Assembly: GCA_018702715.1 (NCBI GenBank)
Contig: JABIYQ010000559.1
Coordinates: forward strand, 1-25,619
Reading direction: 5' to 3'
Length of the DNA stretch: 25,619 nucleotides
Source of the DNA: Desulfobacula sp.
GTDB taxonomy: Bacteria > Desulfobacterota > Desulfobacteria > Desulfobacterales > Desulfobacteraceae
This document shows positions 23,450 through 25,619 of the stretch, piece by piece. The position numbers and the translations under genes were made by a program. Position 1 is the stretch's first letter, and the number at the start of each line of letters is the position of its first letter. The notes below the pieces were generated by a model that was not told the DNA's origin, made no database searches, and worked only from the letters and a program-made list of their open reading frames with translations.

Positions 23450-24364
23450 ATGAAGATACTGGTTGGATATAATGGTGGAGAAGTTGGTAGACTTGCTTTG
23501 TCTCTTGCAAGAGATTATGCCATAATAAATAATGCTTTTGTTTATGTTATCACCTCAATGGAAGGTGGAGCTTCTGAAAAGCAGTCTGATATTATTAAGG
23601 CGGAAGAAGATCTTGCTTTTGCTCAAAAGTTCATGGAAAATTCTAAGGTACAATGTGATGCCCAGCAAAGTGTAAGAGGGTTTTCCCCTGGTGAAGACCT
23701 TGTTAAATTTGCCGAAGAAAATGAAATTGATCACATCTTTCTGGGTATACGGAAAAAATCCAAAGCCCAAAAAGCGATCATGGGCTCAACATCACGATAT
23801 GTTATCCTTAAAGCTCCCTGTCCTGTCACCACCACCAAATTTGATCTAAACAAAATGACAATAGATGAGCTTTTAAAAGACCGGCAGGTCCTGGTGGTTG
23901 ATGATGAGCCTGATATCCTGGAAACCGTTGAAGAATTGTTGGACATGTGTTTTCTTGATACTGCGGCCTCTTTTGAAGATGCAAAAAAACTTCTTGAAAA
24001 CAACACATATGATATTGCGATCCTGGATATAATGGGTGTTTCCGGTTATGATGTACTTGAGCTTGCCCGGGAAAAAGATATTCCAGCCATCATGCTGACA
24101 GCCCATGCCCTGACCTCTGAAAATTTAAAAGAGTCCATTAAAAAAGGTGCGGACTCCTATATTCCCAAAGATTTTCTGGCCAATCTTTCCGGCCATGTTG
24201 CCGATGTAATAAAAGCCCGGATAGAAGGTAAACAAGGCTATGGAGCATGGTTTTCCAATCTGAAACCCTTTTTTGACAAATCCTTTGGCAAAGGTTGGAG
24301 GGATAAGGATAGAAGCTTCTGGAATTCATTTGATGATAAATATGGAGGCGGGCCCCCATTATAA
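23450..24364 (+). CDS. Universal stress protein domain fused to a response-regulator receiver
   Basis: 304 aa. Residues 1-130 form a USP domain: MKILVGYNGG at the start and the nucleotide-loop pattern GIRKKSKAQKAIMGSTS (99-115), then APCPV. The usual aspartate of the first strand is asparagine here (N8). Residues 145-258 are a CheY-like receiver with D151/D152 (VLVVDDEPD), phosphoacceptor D193 (AILDIMGVSGYD), T217 (MLTAHA) and K240 (IPKD). An aromatic-rich tail (about 262-297) follows, with no DNA-binding or enzymatic output domain. AGGAG (23439-23443) is 6 nt before the ATG. Placed 22 bp after livF, it probably links transporter status, nucleotide level and phosphorelay input. Its 3' end overlaps the M24 peptidase gene by 6 bp, convergently. 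Confidence 0.93.
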   Translation: MKILVGYNGGEVGRLALSLARDYAIINNAFVYVITSMEGGASEKQSDIIKAEEDLAFAQKFMENSKVQCDAQQSVRGFSPGEDLVKFAEENEIDHIFLGIRKKSKAQKAIMGSTSRYVILKAPCPVTTTKFDLNKMTIDELLKDRQVLVVDDEPDILETVEELLDMCFLDTAASFEDAKKLLENNTYDIAILDIMGVSGYDVLELAREKDIPAIMLTAHALTSENLKESIKKGADSYIPKDFLANLSGHVADVIKARIEGKQGYGAWFSNLKPFFDKSFGKGWRDKDRSFWNSFDDKYGGGPPL

Positions 24365-25558
24365 TATTGTAATTTTATCACTAAAGGTTGTCAGGGATTC
24401 TAGACCATTGTCAGTTACCAGTAATGTATTTTCTATCCCTACTACTCCTTTTTCTGGAAAGACAACTTTGGGTTCCAGGGCAATCATCATACCTTTTTCA
24501 AGCGCCAGGGTCTGGCCTTTGGCAATAAAGGGAAATTCATCCAGCTCAAGACCCAGGCCATGTCCTGCAAACCGAATTTTTCTGTCGCCTGCACCCATGA
24601 AATAATCTTTGTACCCATAGTCATATGCCTGGGACATCATCATGTCATATAGCTGTCCTGAAATACTTCCAGGAATTGCTTTTTGTTTTACTTTCTCCTG
24701 GATTTCCAGCATGACATCATGGGCACTTAAAAGATCATCGAAAAGATTACCAATACAATAAATCCGGGTATGATCACTTAAATACCCATTCAAGGCAAAT
24801 ACATAATCAACAAGTATGGGTTCATTCCTTTTGATTAGATTAAACCCCGGTCCCTGGGCTATACTGGGATTTACCCCCATTCCGCCTGTGGGAGAGGCAA
24901 AACAGGAAGGAACAGCAGCGCCTGGGCCTGCCATGATATGGCCATAAAAAAGATCATTATCCCACATTCTCATCCGGATCAGTCCCTGGTGACCCAGGCT
25001 CCTGGCATGGGCTTCCAATAATCCTGCAAACTCAATCTCGCTCATACCTGGCTTAATGATGTCCGGCACTTTGGCGGCAAGCTTGTCCGCCATTTGCGCT
25101 GCCTTTCTCATCAAACCGATTTCATAGTCGGATTTGACAGCCCTTTGCAACCTGATTTGCAAAGAGATATCCACAATAGCGGCCTGTGAAAATATCTGCT
25201 GAAATACAATATATTGGTTGGCACTAAGAACATCCATTTCAAGACCCAGAGTTTTTGGCAATCCATACCCGAATGACAAAATAGTTTCAGGGATTTCTTT
25301 AGGGCTGACAAGACTAACAACCCGGTCTATTCCCGATTCTTCTCTTGCCCTCTGATAATCCTTGAAGATCATCAGCAAGGGGTCTCCTGATTCAGGGATA
25401 TACAACCACCCCTGCTGGGCAGTTCCTGAATAGTAAAACAGGTCTGTTTTCTGTAAAATCAGAACCCCGTCAACATTATTTTGCCCAAGTCTTTGTTGCA
25501 GGTCGACAATTCGTGATTTTAATTCTGATTCAGGAGTGCTCCTGCTATATTCTATCAT
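24359..25558 (-). CDS. M24-family metallopeptidase (Xaa-Pro aminopeptidase-like)
   Basis: 399 aa. An N-terminal creatinase/prolidase domain (about 10-140) precedes a pita-bread catalytic domain (about 148-390). All five dinuclear metal ligands are visible: D251 and D262 (VDYVFALNGYLSDHTR), H333 (AGHGLGLELDE), E362 (ALEPKVV) and E376 (GVVGIENTLL). It therefore should be an active cytoplasmic aminopeptidase or dipeptidase removing residues before proline; creatinase-like amidinohydrolases share the fold but usually lack the full metal set. A Shine-Dalgarno GAGG lies 6 nt upstream of the ATG. It runs convergent to the USP-receiver gene; the shared end TTATAA is palindromic and gives a Leu-stop ending on both strands. 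Confidence 0.93.
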   Translation of the reverse strand: MIEYSRSTPESELKSRIVDLQQRLGQNNVDGVLILQKTDLFYYSGTAQQGWLYIPESGDPLLMIFKDYQRAREESGIDRVVSLVSPKEIPETILSFGYGLPKTLGLEMDVLSANQYIVFQQIFSQAAIVDISLQIRLQRAVKSDYEIGLMRKAAQMADKLAAKVPDIIKPGMSEIEFAGLLEAHARSLGHQGLIRMRMWDNDLFYGHIMAGPGAAVPSCFASPTGGMGVNPSIAQGPGFNLIKRNEPILVDYVFALNGYLSDHTRIYCIGNLFDDLLSAHDVMLEIQEKVKQKAIPGSISGQLYDMMMSQAYDYGYKDYFMGAGDRKIRFAGHGLGLELDEFPFIAKGQTLALEKGMMIALEPKVVFPEKGVVGIENTLLVTDNGLESLTTFSDKITIL

Positions 25559-25577
25559 CTCTTACCTCATAAATCGA

Positions 25578-25619
25578 GTGGGGTCAGGCTTGCATAGTTG
25601 CGTTTACTTTTCGGTAAAC
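25578..25619. repeat. Possible edge of a repeat or transposon-associated sequence (cut by window end)
   Basis: GTGGGGTCAGGCTTGCA (25578-25594) resembles, from memory, the GGGGTCAGG-type sequences that precede IS200-like/REP-associated tyrosine transposase genes. The last 18 bases form a hairpin GTTTAC-TTTTCG-GTAAAC (25602-25619). No coding part is visible in the window. Confidence 0.35.

Noticed and set aside
24356..24367. Shared TTATAA end of the two convergent genes as a functional site
   Set aside because: The palindrome gives a Leu-stop on both strands, but a hexamer this short is easily coincidental in AT-rich DNA.

Overview
The window looks like a chromosomal segment of an AT-rich, Gram-negative, anaerobic deltaproteobacterium, most probably a Desulfobacteraceae-type sulfate reducer. 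This is inferred from protein style: many PAS/GAF/Cache sensor kinases, a branched-chain-amino-acid-type ABC cassette with an embedded acyl-CoA synthetase, and an Old Yellow Enzyme protein with Fe-S cysteines. No rRNA, tRNA, CRISPR array, prophage or intact transposase gene was seen.

Layout. Positions 1-4146 (+): the C-terminal part of a radical SAM protein, a membrane-anchored class III nucleotide cyclase overlapping it by 4 bp, a DUF1295/ICMT-like membrane protein and an Old Yellow Enzyme-family flavoprotein. Positions 4165-5370 (-): a membrane diguanylate cyclase. Positions 5457-8080 (+): a predicted promoter, a possible 23-codon leader ORF, tdh and kbl (threonine to glycine plus acetyl-CoA), with a hairpin repeat element between the two genes. 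Positions 8081-9307: a repeat-rich zone holding a long imperfect inverted repeat, a minimal sensorless histidine kinase (-), a perfect dyad in its leader, overlapping divergent promoter candidates, and three tandem 18-bp repeats whose exact copy lies inverted about 1 kb away. Positions 9308-14595 (+): a PAS-PAS-GAF histidine kinase with a cysteine-rich insert in its ATPase domain, a double-Cache/HAMP/PAS NarX-type kinase with a recent 45-bp internal duplication, and its NarL-type response regulator. Positions 14726-16228: a divergent AMP-binding ligase. Positions 16502-24364 (+): livG, a 642-aa acyl-CoA synthetase, livH, livM, a periplasmic binding protein, livF, and a universal-stress-protein/receiver fusion. 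Positions 24359-25558 (-): an M24 aminopeptidase. The last 40 bases may be the edge of a repeat or transposon.

How it may work together (inference): the transporter plus acyl-CoA synthetase looks like an uptake-and-activation module for an organic or fatty acid, not simply an amino-acid importer. The Cache kinase/NarL pair immediately upstream is a natural candidate for sensing the substrate and controlling the module. Three histidine kinases but only one classical response regulator are encoded, so the receiver in the USP fusion at the end of the transport operon may be the target of an orphan kinase. The most unusual items are the cysteine-rich kinase insert, the USP-receiver fusion tied to the transport operon, the 18-bp repeat family around the sensorless kinase, and the strong intercistronic hairpins flanking the binding-protein gene.
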